Under the pieces are notes generated by a model. The model did no database searches and was not told the origin of the DNA. It was given only the letters and a program-made list of their open reading frames with translations. A DNA stretch of 11,457 nucleotides, from the NCBI GenBank assembly GCA_964568355.1, contig CAZMRK010000238.1:1-11457 (forward strand), written 5' to 3'. How positions within the stretch are numbered: position 1 is the first letter of the stretch; every line of letters begins with the position of its first letter. Both the position numbers and the translations under genes were made by a program. Below, piece after piece: positions 1-7,120 of the stretch. This stretch comes from JAJPJX01 sp964568355 (GTDB lineage: Bacteria; Acidobacteriota; Terriglobia; Bryobacterales; Bryobacteraceae).

Positions 1-10
1 CAGACTTCTC

Positions 11-508
11 ATGAGTGCTGAAACGAAACCTCTTGTTCTGATCCTTATGGGCAGCAAGTCGGACTGGGAAACCATGCGACATGCCCACGAGATGCTCGAC
101 CAATTCGGCGTTCCCCACGAATGCCGCGTCAGCTCCGCGCACCGTACGCCGGAAGCCACCACGCAGCTTGCCGCTGGAGCCGAAGCGGCTGGAATCGAAG
201 TGGTGATCGCGGCCGCGGGCGGAGCCGCCCACCTGGCGGGGGTGGTAGCAGCTCACACGCTGCTGCCGGTCCTGGGCGTGCCTATGGAAACCAAATCCCT
301 GGGCGGCCTGGATTCGCTGCTGTCTACGGTGCAGATGCCCGGCGGAATTCCGGTGGGGACCCTGGCCATCGGATCGGCCGGGGCCAGGAACGCCGCGCTG
401 TTGGCGATTGCGATCCTGGCCAATGCCGGCCGGCCGGAACTGCGGGAGAAGATCCGGCGCTACCGGGCGGAGCAGGCCGAAAAGATCAGCAAAGAAGTGC
501 TGGTTTGA
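11..508 (+). CDS. purE: N5-carboxyaminoimidazole ribonucleotide mutase (class I PurE)
   Basis: The 165-residue product matches the usual size of bacterial class I PurE, which moves the carboxylate of N5-CAIR (made by PurK) to give CAIR in cytoplasmic de novo purine synthesis. Visible family motifs are GSKSD at residues 14-18, SAHRTP at 42-47 (His44 is the expected catalytic histidine), the glycine-rich GGAAHLAG at 70-77, and PGGIPVGT at 110-117, which together form the nucleotide-binding site. The ATG at 11 is the only start that keeps the GSKSD strand at the N-terminus. Only ten bases precede it and they show no Shine-Dalgarno sequence, so it may be translated together with an upstream gene (often purK) outside the window. 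The next gene follows after a short gap on the same strand and is not obviously related. Identification is firm. Confidence 0.97.
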   Translation: MSAETKPLVLILMGSKSDWETMRHAHEMLDQFGVPHECRVSSAHRTPEATTQLAAGAEAAGIEVVIAAAGGAAHLAGVVAAHTLLPVLGVPMETKSLGGLDSLLSTVQMPGGIPVGTLAIGSAGARNAALLAIAILANAGRPELREKIRRYRAEQAEKISKEVLV

Positions 509-558
509 ACCCTGACCAAAAAAACTCGTCTTACGCTTGATCGATTCCGGTAGATACC

Positions 559-567
559 TGATATGCT
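559..567 (+). promoter_or_regulatory. Candidate extended -10 promoter element
   Basis: The sequence TGATATGCT combines a TG extension with a -10 hexamer (TATGCT, 4/6 to consensus). A TTGATC at 537-542 lies 19 bases upstream of the hexamer, which is long for a -35. If it is real, transcription would start near 573. That would rule out the ATG at 563 and favour the ATG at 587 as the start of the small membrane protein. Weak, sequence-only evidence. Confidence 0.25.
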
Positions 568-586
568 ATCGGGTATTGAAAGCCTT

Positions 587-886
587 ATGGCGAGCGATAC
601 TCCCTCCCCAGGCCGTGGGAATTCTCGCCTCGGATGGCTCTTTCTGAGCTCCCTGGCAACCGGAATGACCGTCGAGGTGTTCACACCGCTCGGACTCTTC
701 GGCGGTATTGGCGCCCTGTGTGGATACCTGATGATGGGGGCCTCCCGTCTTTCCTGCTTCGAGCGTTTTCAGCACGTCGAGCTGGCCCGTGCCCTGTGGC
801 CCCTGACGCTCGCGATCAGCTTGATTCTGCTGGTATTTCCGGCTGCGGCGAAGCACCCCCAGCCGGTCCCCAAGCCCCGCTACTAG
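587..886 (+). CDS. Small hydrophobic membrane protein, unknown function
   Basis: This 99-residue protein is not one I recognise. A short polar N-terminus rich in Ser, Pro and Arg is followed by a long hydrophobic stretch (about residues 16-53, LGWLFLSSLATG through GYLMMGAS). That stretch could form two closely packed membrane segments. A polar loop (SRLSCFERFQHVELAR) comes next, then a further membrane helix (about 68-88, ALWPLTLAISLILLVF) and a proline-rich tail. An in-frame ATG at 563 would add eight residues (107 in total). I chose 587 because GAAAG lies five bases upstream and because 563 falls inside a possible -10 element, but neither start has a strong ribosome binding site. It follows purE by about 80 bases. 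It ends in TAG inside a CTAG shared with the converging gene. A real gene is likely from the coherent hydrophobic pattern, but the function is unknown. Confidence 0.6.
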   Translation: MASDTPSPGRGNSRLGWLFLSSLATGMTVEVFTPLGLFGGIGALCGYLMMGASRLSCFERFQHVELARALWPLTLAISLILLVFPAAAKHPQPVPKPRY

Positions 887-2214
887 CGTCCTCCGTCCTT
901 CCAGTAGGCGGGAAGGTCCGGCTCTGTCTCGCGCAGGATCTGCAGGATATCCGTCCGGTTGGAGGCGCTGAGGGAAGCGAAATCCTTGCCCTGTTCCTTG
1001 GCGGTCAGCACTTCCCACAGCCGGTAGTAGAAATAGTCCAGCGCCGGTTTGGGCAGGGCGCGGAAGGCATCGCTGTAGATCAGGTAGCTGCACGGGTAGC
1101 GAAAGAGCCGGTGTTGCAAGTCGAGGTCGCGCAGCGATCTTCCCTGGTGGTCTCGCGGACCAGCCTTGGCGAACTCCCGTTCAAAGCTCGAAGTTCCGTG
1201 GACCGGCGCCTGGAGCGGCGGCTCGGATGTAAAGAGCATGTAGCGCAGCAGCGTTTCCATAGCGCCGTGAATTCTTCGCCGGGTGGAGTCCGACCAGTGG
1301 TCGAGGGGTTCCTTGAGTGCTTCGTTCATGCCGCGCTGCTGGTACAGCGCGATTCGTGTCTCCCAGTTCACCCGGGTCATCAGGGAATGCAACCGTACCT
1401 GGTGCGCCAGCACCAGCAGAGCCACCAGGTCGCTATCCGGCCGGGGATACGGGGTGAGATCGAAGCGACCCTTGAGCGAGACGACGTTGGCGCCGGCATC
1501 CAGATCCAGTTTGTCGGCGTGTTCTTTATCCTTCACCCACACATTGCCCATGTGGCGCTGGGATCCGTGGGTACCGGTCACATACCATCCGCCCCAGCGT
1601 TCCTGGAATGGACTTTCCTGGTCGGTCACAAAAGACCCGGCTTGCAGTTGCGGAATACCCTCGCTATCCGGGAAGACCGAGCGAATCAGCAGCCCCGGTA
1701 TCCCGAGCGTGTTCGGCGATGCGTGGCACTGAAGGCACTCGGGCTGGCGCGTGAACTTCGGCCGGGCGGACTTTCTTTGCTCCAGGGTGTAGAAGATCGA
1801 ACCAAGGTTCGGATCGACCGAAGCGATTTCGAGATGCTCGCCACCCTGCACCCATCCGACATAGACGTCGTCGTTGAAATAAAGCGCACGTGGCGCGGCC
1901 GGGGAGATCAGGGTTTGCTGCAAGCTGGTCTTGGAGAACACCAGTCCCTGCGAGGAGAGAGGAATCCCCAGGTTGGCCAGCAGAGAAAGAAGAAAACCGT
2001 TCGGCTCGCGGTACTCCAGCCGGATCTCGCCGGCATCCACGCGTTTCGCCAGACGGGCAACCGGGTCGTCGGGTGTGGAGGACTCGTAGCGGATCGCGTC
2101 ATCCCCCAGCGGCAGAGTAAACGACCCGGAAAAGGAACTCTGCGCGCCTGCCGGGGCGGCCAGCAGCGGGATGAGAAGGATCGTTGCCGGCAGCCCGGCC
2201 TGTCCTGCGCGCAC
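883..2214 (-). CDS. Secreted protein with a single c-type haem motif, function unknown
   Basis: The 443-residue product starts with a signal peptide: Arg at residue 2, hydrophobic ATILLIPLLAAPAG at about 10-23, and likely cleavage after the AGA around residue 24. It is therefore expected in the periplasm. A single CLQCH at 160-164 fits the CXXCH covalent haem-attachment motif, so it may be a mono-haem cytochrome-like protein. The rest resembles no domain I can name. Conserved-looking features after the motif include GTHGSQRHMGN, which could offer His or Met axial ligands. The start is GTG, overlapping the TAG of the upstream gene by one base (TAGTG on the minus strand), with GGGG seven bases before it. 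This points to translational coupling with the small cysteine-rich protein. It ends in a CTAG shared with the converging gene. A long open frame on the opposite strand (634-2412) is its shadow. Confidence is high that this is a gene; the haem assignment is moderate and the role unknown. Confidence 0.85.
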   Translation of the reverse strand: MRAGQAGLPATILLIPLLAAPAGAQSSFSGSFTLPLGDDAIRYESSTPDDPVARLAKRVDAGEIRLEYREPNGFLLSLLANLGIPLSSQGLVFSKTSLQQTLISPAAPRALYFNDDVYVGWVQGGEHLEIASVDPNLGSIFYTLEQRKSARPKFTRQPECLQCHASPNTLGIPGLLIRSVFPDSEGIPQLQAGSFVTDQESPFQERWGGWYVTGTHGSQRHMGNVWVKDKEHADKLDLDAGANVVSLKGRFDLTPYPRPDSDLVALLVLAHQVRLHSLMTRVNWETRIALYQQRGMNEALKEPLDHWSDSTRRRIHGAMETLLRYMLFTSEPPLQAPVHGTSSFEREFAKAGPRDHQGRSLRDLDLQHRLFRYPCSYLIYSDAFRALPKPALDYFYYRLWEVLTAKEQGKDFASLSASNRTDILQILRETEPDLPAYWKDGGR

Positions 2215-2456
2215 TATCGAACCCCAACGTGCTGGAGCGAGGGCTCTTCGGGCGGCGGCAGGAACGGTTCGGTTTCCGAGGATTCCTGGTGTGTCTGCAC
2301 CTCATTGCAGACCGGGCAGCAGCGCGAGCAGTACCAGCCGTGTACGAATTCCGGCATGTGCAACACCTGCGGAATCATGCCACAACGATCGCACTCGCCC
2401 TTTACCCGGTGACTCAGATGACATGCGCCCTTAGTCAACATCATTTCTTTGGCCAT
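2214..2456 (-). CDS. Small cysteine-rich (zinc-ribbon-like) protein
   Basis: This 80-residue product (from the ATG at 2456) carries seven cysteines: Cys12, a CDRC knuckle at 22-25, and CSRCCPVC at 43-50. The two paired knuckles are what a zinc ribbon needs, and His residues nearby (13, 16, 33, 39) could also bind metal. There is no signal peptide, so it should be cytoplasmic. The C-terminal third is acidic and proline-rich, with an EEPF/PPPEEP-like character. The frame stays open upstream to a TTG at 2513 (99 residues), and a GTG at 2477 is also possible. I prefer 2456 because it is an ATG and lies downstream of a candidate promoter at 2502-2530, although its Shine-Dalgarno sequence is poor. 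It is the first gene of a two-gene unit and its TAG overlaps the GTG of the mono-haem protein gene. A redox or haem-related helper role is only a guess. Confidence 0.65.
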   Translation of the reverse strand: MAKEMMLTKGACHLSHRVKGECDRCGMIPQVLHMPEFVHGWYCSRCCPVCNEVQTHQESSETEPFLPPPEEPSLQHVGVR

Positions 2457-2501
2457 TCCAATTCTAGTAGGATGCACGGCCTCGCGGAAAGTATCGCAAG
2501 A

Positions 2502-2530
2502 ATCAGAAATCAAATTGCCGCCCGGGACAA
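2502..2530 (-). promoter_or_regulatory. Candidate promoter for the zinc-ribbon/mono-haem unit
   Basis: Read on the minus strand, TTGTCC (2530-2525) and TCTGAT (2507-2502) are separated by 17 bases. Each matches four of six positions of the sigma-70 consensus. Transcription would begin near 2495, which leaves about 40 bases of leader before the ATG at 2456 and excludes the TTG at 2513. It overlaps the oppositely directed candidate rho promoter. Sequence match only. Confidence 0.3.
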
Positions 2531-2543
2531 GGACTGATATACT
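2515..2543 (+). promoter_or_regulatory. Candidate sigma-70-type promoter for rho
   Basis: TTGCCG (2515-2520) and TATACT (2538-2543) are spaced by exactly 17 bases and match the -35/-10 consensus at four and five of six positions. Transcription would start around 2550, which gives rho a leader of roughly 80 bases. In several bacteria rho is autoregulated through attenuation in its leader. No strong intrinsic hairpin is seen here, only a five-base CTCAG/CTGAG pairing at 2602-2622. Good spacing makes this the best promoter candidate in the window. Confidence 0.5.
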
Positions 2544-2632
2544 GTTGCTGGGCGAACCGAGTCCCTGGCCGCCATCCCCAGTCCTTCCTTAGTATTAAGA
2601 GCTCAGTCCCACGTTGTCTGAGAAAGGATCCC

Positions 2633-4045
<1,413 letters not shown>

Positions 4046-4094
4046 TCGGGCTTGTTACACTCGGACAGGAGTTGGGCCTGTCACGAGGAGGTCT

Positions 4095-4865
4095 ATGGCC
4101 AAGATCGCGCTCATCACCGGAGCCACTACCGGTATCGGCTACGAGCTCGCCCGTTGTTTCGCCGCCGATGGCTATGAGCTTGTCCTGGTCGCCCGCGATG
4201 CCGCGCGCCTGGAAGAGGTGGCCCGCGAGATGGGAACAATCTCGCGCAGCCCTGTCCGCGTGATTTCCGCCGATCTGGCGCGTCCCGACTCCGCGTGGAC
4301 CATCTTCGAGCAGGTGAAGACAGTCGACTGCCTGGTGAACAATGCCGGCTTCGGCGTGCTGGGGCCGTTCACCGATTCCAACCTGAGGCAGGAGCTGGAA
4401 ATGATTCAGGTCAATGCGACGTCGCTGGTGCACCTGACGAAGTTGTTCCTGAAGGGGATGCGGGAGCGCGGCGGCGGACGAATCCTGAACGTGGCTTCCA
4501 CGGCCGCTTTCCAGCCGGGGCCGCTGATGGCGGTCTACTACGCGAGCAAAGCCTTCGTACTGTCATTCAGCGAAGCCATCGCCGAAGAACTGCGCGGCTC
4601 GGGTATTACGGTTACGGTCCTATGCCCCGGCCCGACCGCCACCGAATTCGTGAAGCGGGCGCGCATGGAAGGTACGCGCCTGTTTCGCGATAAACTACTG
4701 GGCTTGATGTCCGCGCGGGAGGTGGCGGAGATGGGATACCAGGCCATGATGAACGGCCGGGTCGTTGTGATTCCCGGGCTGCTGAACCGCCTGGGGGTGC
4801 AGGTGCTTCGAATCTCTCCGCGCGCCATGGTACGCCGAGTGGCGCGCCTGTTGCAGGAAAGCTAA
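4095..4865 (+). CDS. Short-chain dehydrogenase/reductase (classical SDR, DltE/YqjQ-like)
   Basis: The 256-residue product is a classical SDR, a cytoplasmic NAD(P)-dependent oxidoreductase with a Rossmann fold. Motifs seen are TGATTGIG at 8-15 (dinucleotide binding), Asp60 in ISADL (adenine contact), NNAG at 82-85, Asn107, and the catalytic set Ser135, Tyr148 and Lys152 (YxxxK), followed by LCPGPTATEF. Arg34 after the second strand suggests a preference for NADPH. The C-terminal GRVVVIPGLLNRL region and the general layout resemble the COG0300 group (YqjQ/DltE-like), whose substrates are mostly unknown. AGGAGG at 4086-4091 precedes the ATG closely. It begins 49 bases after rho, and a ROK kinase follows 24 bases downstream, so the last two are probably co-transcribed. 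The family is certain and the substrate cannot be predicted. Confidence 0.93.
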   Translation: MAKIALITGATTGIGYELARCFAADGYELVLVARDAARLEEVAREMGTISRSPVRVISADLARPDSAWTIFEQVKTVDCLVNNAGFGVLGPFTDSNLRQELEMIQVNATSLVHLTKLFLKGMRERGGGRILNVASTAAFQPGPLMAVYYASKAFVLSFSEAIAEELRGSGITVTVLCPGPTATEFVKRARMEGTRLFRDKLLGLMSAREVAEMGYQAMMNGRVVVIPGLLNRLGVQVLRISPRAMVRRVARLLQES

Positions 4866-4870
4866 CGTTC

Positions 4871-4878
4871 AGAGGAGG
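4871..4878 (+). promoter_or_regulatory. Strong Shine-Dalgarno sequence with an ambiguous start
   Basis: AGAGGAGG is a near-perfect ribosome binding site. The GTG at 4890 lies 11 bases away, which is long. The in-frame ATC at 4884 is five bases away. No ATG is in frame nearby. GTG is the conventional choice, but the spacing leaves open a rare ATC initiation adding two residues. Confidence 0.5.
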
Positions 4879-4889
4879 CTTCCATCGAC

Positions 4890-5621
4890 GTGCAGAAGAC
4901 GCCCGCAAAGATCCTGGTAATCGACATCGGCGGCACCCATATCAAGCTGCTGGTAACTGGCCGCAGAATTCCCCTCAAACTGGAATCCGGCCCCAATCTC
5001 ACTCCCACCCGCATGGTTGCCGCTGTAAAAGAAGCTACCGCCGAATGGAAGTATGACGCCATCTCGGTCGGCTATCCCGGACCGGTGCTGCACGGGCGGC
5101 CTATTGCCGAGCCGCACAACCTGGGAGGCGGCTGGGTTGGCTTCGATTTCGGCCGCGCCTTTCGCTGTCCGGTCCGTGTCATCAACGACGCCGCCATGCA
5201 GGCTCTGGGGAGCTACGACGGCAGGCGCATGCTGTTTCTCGGGCTGGGCACGGGGTTGGGCTCGGCCATGATCGTGGATGGGATGCTGGAGCCCATGGAA
5301 CTCGCCCACTTGCCGTACAAGAAAGGACGCACCTACGAAGAGTACGTGGGTACGGCCGGGCTGACCCGCCAGGGGAAGAAGAAGTGGCGGCGCAGCGTCG
5401 CGGACGTTGTCGAAAAGCTGAGGGCCGCGATGCGCGCCGACTACGTGGTACTGGGGGGCGGCAACGCAAAATTTCTCAAAACGCTGCCCGAAGGGGTGAG
5501 GCTGGGAAACAATCTGAACGCCTTCCGCGGGGGCTACCGCTTGTGGAAGGATGGCAGCGCCACATCCGTGAGCCCGCCTGGTGGCGCGCGCGGTCCGGTG
5601 GCGGAACGGAACCGCGCGTAA
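4890..5621 (+). CDS. ROK-family sugar kinase, polyphosphate-glucokinase-like
   Basis: The 243-residue product has the sugar-kinase/actin fold signature: phosphate-1 loop DIGGTHIK at 12-19, the catalytic aspartate Asp100 in INDAAMQALG, and a second phosphate loop GLGTGLGSAMI at 118-128. The late VVLGGGNAK (186-194) and GNNLNAFRGGYRLW (206-219) segments are the kind found in polyphosphate/ATP-dependent glucokinases of the ROK family. The cysteine zinc-binding motif of many ROK repressors and kinases is absent, as in polyphosphate glucokinases. Predicted role: cytoplasmic phosphorylation of glucose or a related sugar, with polyphosphate or ATP as donor undetermined. The start is GTG with a strong but distant ribosome binding site. 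The last 20 residues (rich in Ser, Pro, Gly, Ala and Arg) look like an unstructured tail. It probably shares a transcript with the SDR gene. The family call is strong and the donor and substrate are inferred. Confidence 0.87.
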   Translation: MQKTPAKILVIDIGGTHIKLLVTGRRIPLKLESGPNLTPTRMVAAVKEATAEWKYDAISVGYPGPVLHGRPIAEPHNLGGGWVGFDFGRAFRCPVRVINDAAMQALGSYDGRRMLFLGLGTGLGSAMIVDGMLEPMELAHLPYKKGRTYEEYVGTAGLTRQGKKKWRRSVADVVEKLRAAMRADYVVLGGGNAKFLKTLPEGVRLGNNLNAFRGGYRLWKDGSATSVSPPGGARGPVAERNRA

Positions 5622-5653
5622 GAGCAAGCGGACGAGATCTCTCTCTTGCGAGG

Positions 5654-6973
5654 CTAACGCTTGACCGGGATTACCAGACCCGCCTGGGTCTGGTATCCGC
5701 CGATTCGGATCGAGAGCGGCGCATCGCCATCAGCCAGTCCGTCCGGCAATTTCAGATTGAACTGGTAGAGTCCGGGTGCCGCTGAAGAAAGCCCCGCGTA
5801 GAGAATGTTGGCCGCAGGCAGTTCCGCGCCGCCCACCATCACCACGTACGGATCGCGCACAGGCGAGAGCCCGTTGGAGAACTCACCCGGCTGCCACACG
5901 GGATTCGAGTATCCGAACCCGGTACCGTAGAGCACCACGATGTCGCCGGGTTTCGCCGGAGCGGTGAAGGTGACGATGCTGTTGTTCTGCGACGCGTCGA
6001 TGATCAGCACACTCGTGGCATCGATTTGAAACAGCGCCGGCGAGTAGAAGTTCCATTGCACCTTCGCCTCATCGGTCGCGACCTCGCCGGAGGTCCCGGG
6101 ATTCAGAATCACTCGCACGCCCATCTCCCCGGAGCGATTGATGATAGGCGCCTGCGCGTTGATCTGGTTCTGGCCGACGAAAAAGACCGGTGATCGCTGG
6201 CCGTCGATCTCCACGGCGATGCAGCCGAACTGGGTCGGCAGCCTGCCGGAGACCAGGTCGCTCGAAATGGCGCGATACAGATTGTTGGGAGGCGCGAAGC
6301 CGGAGCCGAAGATCGAAATCAGCGCATTCGGAGAGATCGAAGTCCGGTAGCTGGCCGCATCGGAAATTCCGCTGATTGTAGGTTTCGCGGTCAGACTGCA
6401 CACCGGCCTCACGATCGCGACGTTGGTATAAATATGGTCGCCCGTGTTGGTGTTGTTGTTATTGGCCGCATTGCCGGCCATATAGAAGATCACCTCGCCT
6501 ACATCGGTCGCCGGCGGTGCCCACTCCACGGTCCAGACGGCCGGTCCGGGCGTTCCCGGCCGCGTGGAAGCACTGGTATGGCTGGCGAACTCCCGGTCCC
6601 CATTGCAGGGCGCGTCCCGATCGTCCGGCAGGCATTTGACCCGGACACTGTCGGTTACGGTGAAGGTGCCCGCCTGTTTGCTCTCATCGCTGTGCAGCCG
6701 CGCGGTGAGCTGAAAGCCCCATCGCCGGGCATCGGGATCCTCCACTGTCACGGTGATATTCTGTTTCACCCCCGGCGTATAGGGAGTCGTGCTGATGGTG
6801 ATTCTCCCCGCCCCCGAATTTACCGGAAATGTCCGATGACACATCGTACAGTTCTGCCCGCCGTCAACCGGGGCGCCGGTATGCCCTACCGGCGGCCCCG
6901 CGCTGCGCCCGTAGACCGCCATCGGCAATATTCCGAGTATCCACAAAAGTGCTGGTAGTAATGCGCGTCGCAT
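5654..6973 (-). CDS. Exported protein with CXXCH N-terminal domain and TIGR03437-type C-terminal domain
   Basis: The 439-residue product begins with a signal peptide (MRRALLPALLWILGILPMAV), so it is exported. After it, GHTGAPVDGGQNCTMCH (30-46) resembles the start of the 'choice-of-anchor V'/reeler-like domain, which runs to about residue 190 with the Asn-rich NNNNTNTGDHIYTN at 171-184. CTMCH is a possible haem c site, although in this domain family haem binding is unproven. From about 198 (PTISGISDAASYR) to the end, with IFGSGFAP, VFFVGQNQINAQAP, VVLYGTGFG and a closing PGLYQFNLKLPDGL, it matches the TIGR03437 domain typical of Solibacter-type acidobacteria, a beta-rich extracellular module. 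The ATG at 6973 has GGAGG ten bases upstream. It converges with the ROK kinase gene, leaving only 32 bases between the two. Biological role unknown; secretion and domain make-up are well supported. Confidence 0.88.
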   Translation of the reverse strand: MRRALLPALLWILGILPMAVYGRSAGPPVGHTGAPVDGGQNCTMCHRTFPVNSGAGRITISTTPYTPGVKQNITVTVEDPDARRWGFQLTARLHSDESKQAGTFTVTDSVRVKCLPDDRDAPCNGDREFASHTSASTRPGTPGPAVWTVEWAPPATDVGEVIFYMAGNAANNNNTNTGDHIYTNVAIVRPVCSLTAKPTISGISDAASYRTSISPNALISIFGSGFAPPNNLYRAISSDLVSGRLPTQFGCIAVEIDGQRSPVFFVGQNQINAQAPIINRSGEMGVRVILNPGTSGEVATDEAKVQWNFYSPALFQIDATSVLIIDASQNNSIVTFTAPAKPGDIVVLYGTGFGYSNPVWQPGEFSNGLSPVRDPYVVMVGGAELPAANILYAGLSSAAPGLYQFNLKLPDGLADGDAPLSIRIGGYQTQAGLVIPVKR

Positions 6974-7011
6974 TCCCCGTTATCCTCCGGTGGAAGACAG
7001 TGTACTCGAAG

Positions 7012-7036
7012 AATTCCTGAGAAAATCCCAGGAATT
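7012..7036. repeat. Perfect 8-bp inverted repeat, candidate operator
   Basis: AATTCCTG (7012-7019) and CAGGAATT (7029-7036) are exact reverse complements separated by nine bases. The dyad lies between two divergent genes. It sits 39-63 bases upstream of the start of the 6973 gene and just before the candidate -35 of the 7121 gene. Its size fits a dimeric repressor or activator site. A terminator is unlikely, as no T-tract follows. Confidence 0.5.
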
Positions 7037-7042
7037 ACGACT

Positions 7043-7072
7043 TTTACAGAATGTTCACAACTCCTGTACAAA
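7043..7072 (+). promoter_or_regulatory. Candidate promoter for the DUF1080-PHP gene
   Basis: TTTACA (7043-7048, 5/6 to the -35 consensus) and TACAAA (7067-7072, 4/6 to -10) are 18 bases apart. Transcription would start near 7079, leaving a leader of about 40 bases that contains the 7095-7115 hairpin. A second -10-like TATACT at 7099-7104 has no partner -35 at suitable spacing. Confidence 0.35.
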
Positions 7073-7094
7073 TGCCCGCGCCGGCGCTGTCCGG

Positions 7095-7115
7095 CCTCTA
7101 TACTAGGCGTAGAGG
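7095..7115 (+). promoter_or_regulatory. Leader hairpin covering the ribosome binding site
   Basis: CCTCTA (7095-7100) and TAGAGG (7110-7115) pair perfectly around a nine-base loop. The right arm contains AGAGG, the likely Shine-Dalgarno sequence, five bases before the GTG at 7121. If the leader is transcribed, the hairpin would mask the ribosome binding site and lower translation until it is opened. Pairing is seen directly; a regulatory role is inferred. Confidence 0.4.
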
Positions 7116-7120
7116 TATTT

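Noticed and set aside
634..2412. 592-codon open frame on the plus strand
   Set aside because: It lies antisense to the mono-haem and zinc-ribbon genes and out of frame over the small membrane protein. It has no recognisable motifs and a composition rich in Arg, Gly and Pro, as expected for a GC-rich shadow. The opposite strand has a signal peptide, a CXXCH and coupled starts.
4064..4082. Six-base-pair hairpin (GACAGG/CCTGTC, seven-base loop) after rho
   Set aside because: No T-tract follows, and the stem abuts the ribosome binding site of the SDR gene. It is not an intrinsic terminator and is too short to call a regulator.
5624..5649. Possible bidirectional terminator between the convergent ROK kinase and exported-protein genes
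   Set aside because: The GCAAG/CTTGC arms are only five bases long, the loop is 16 bases, and there is no T-run on either strand.
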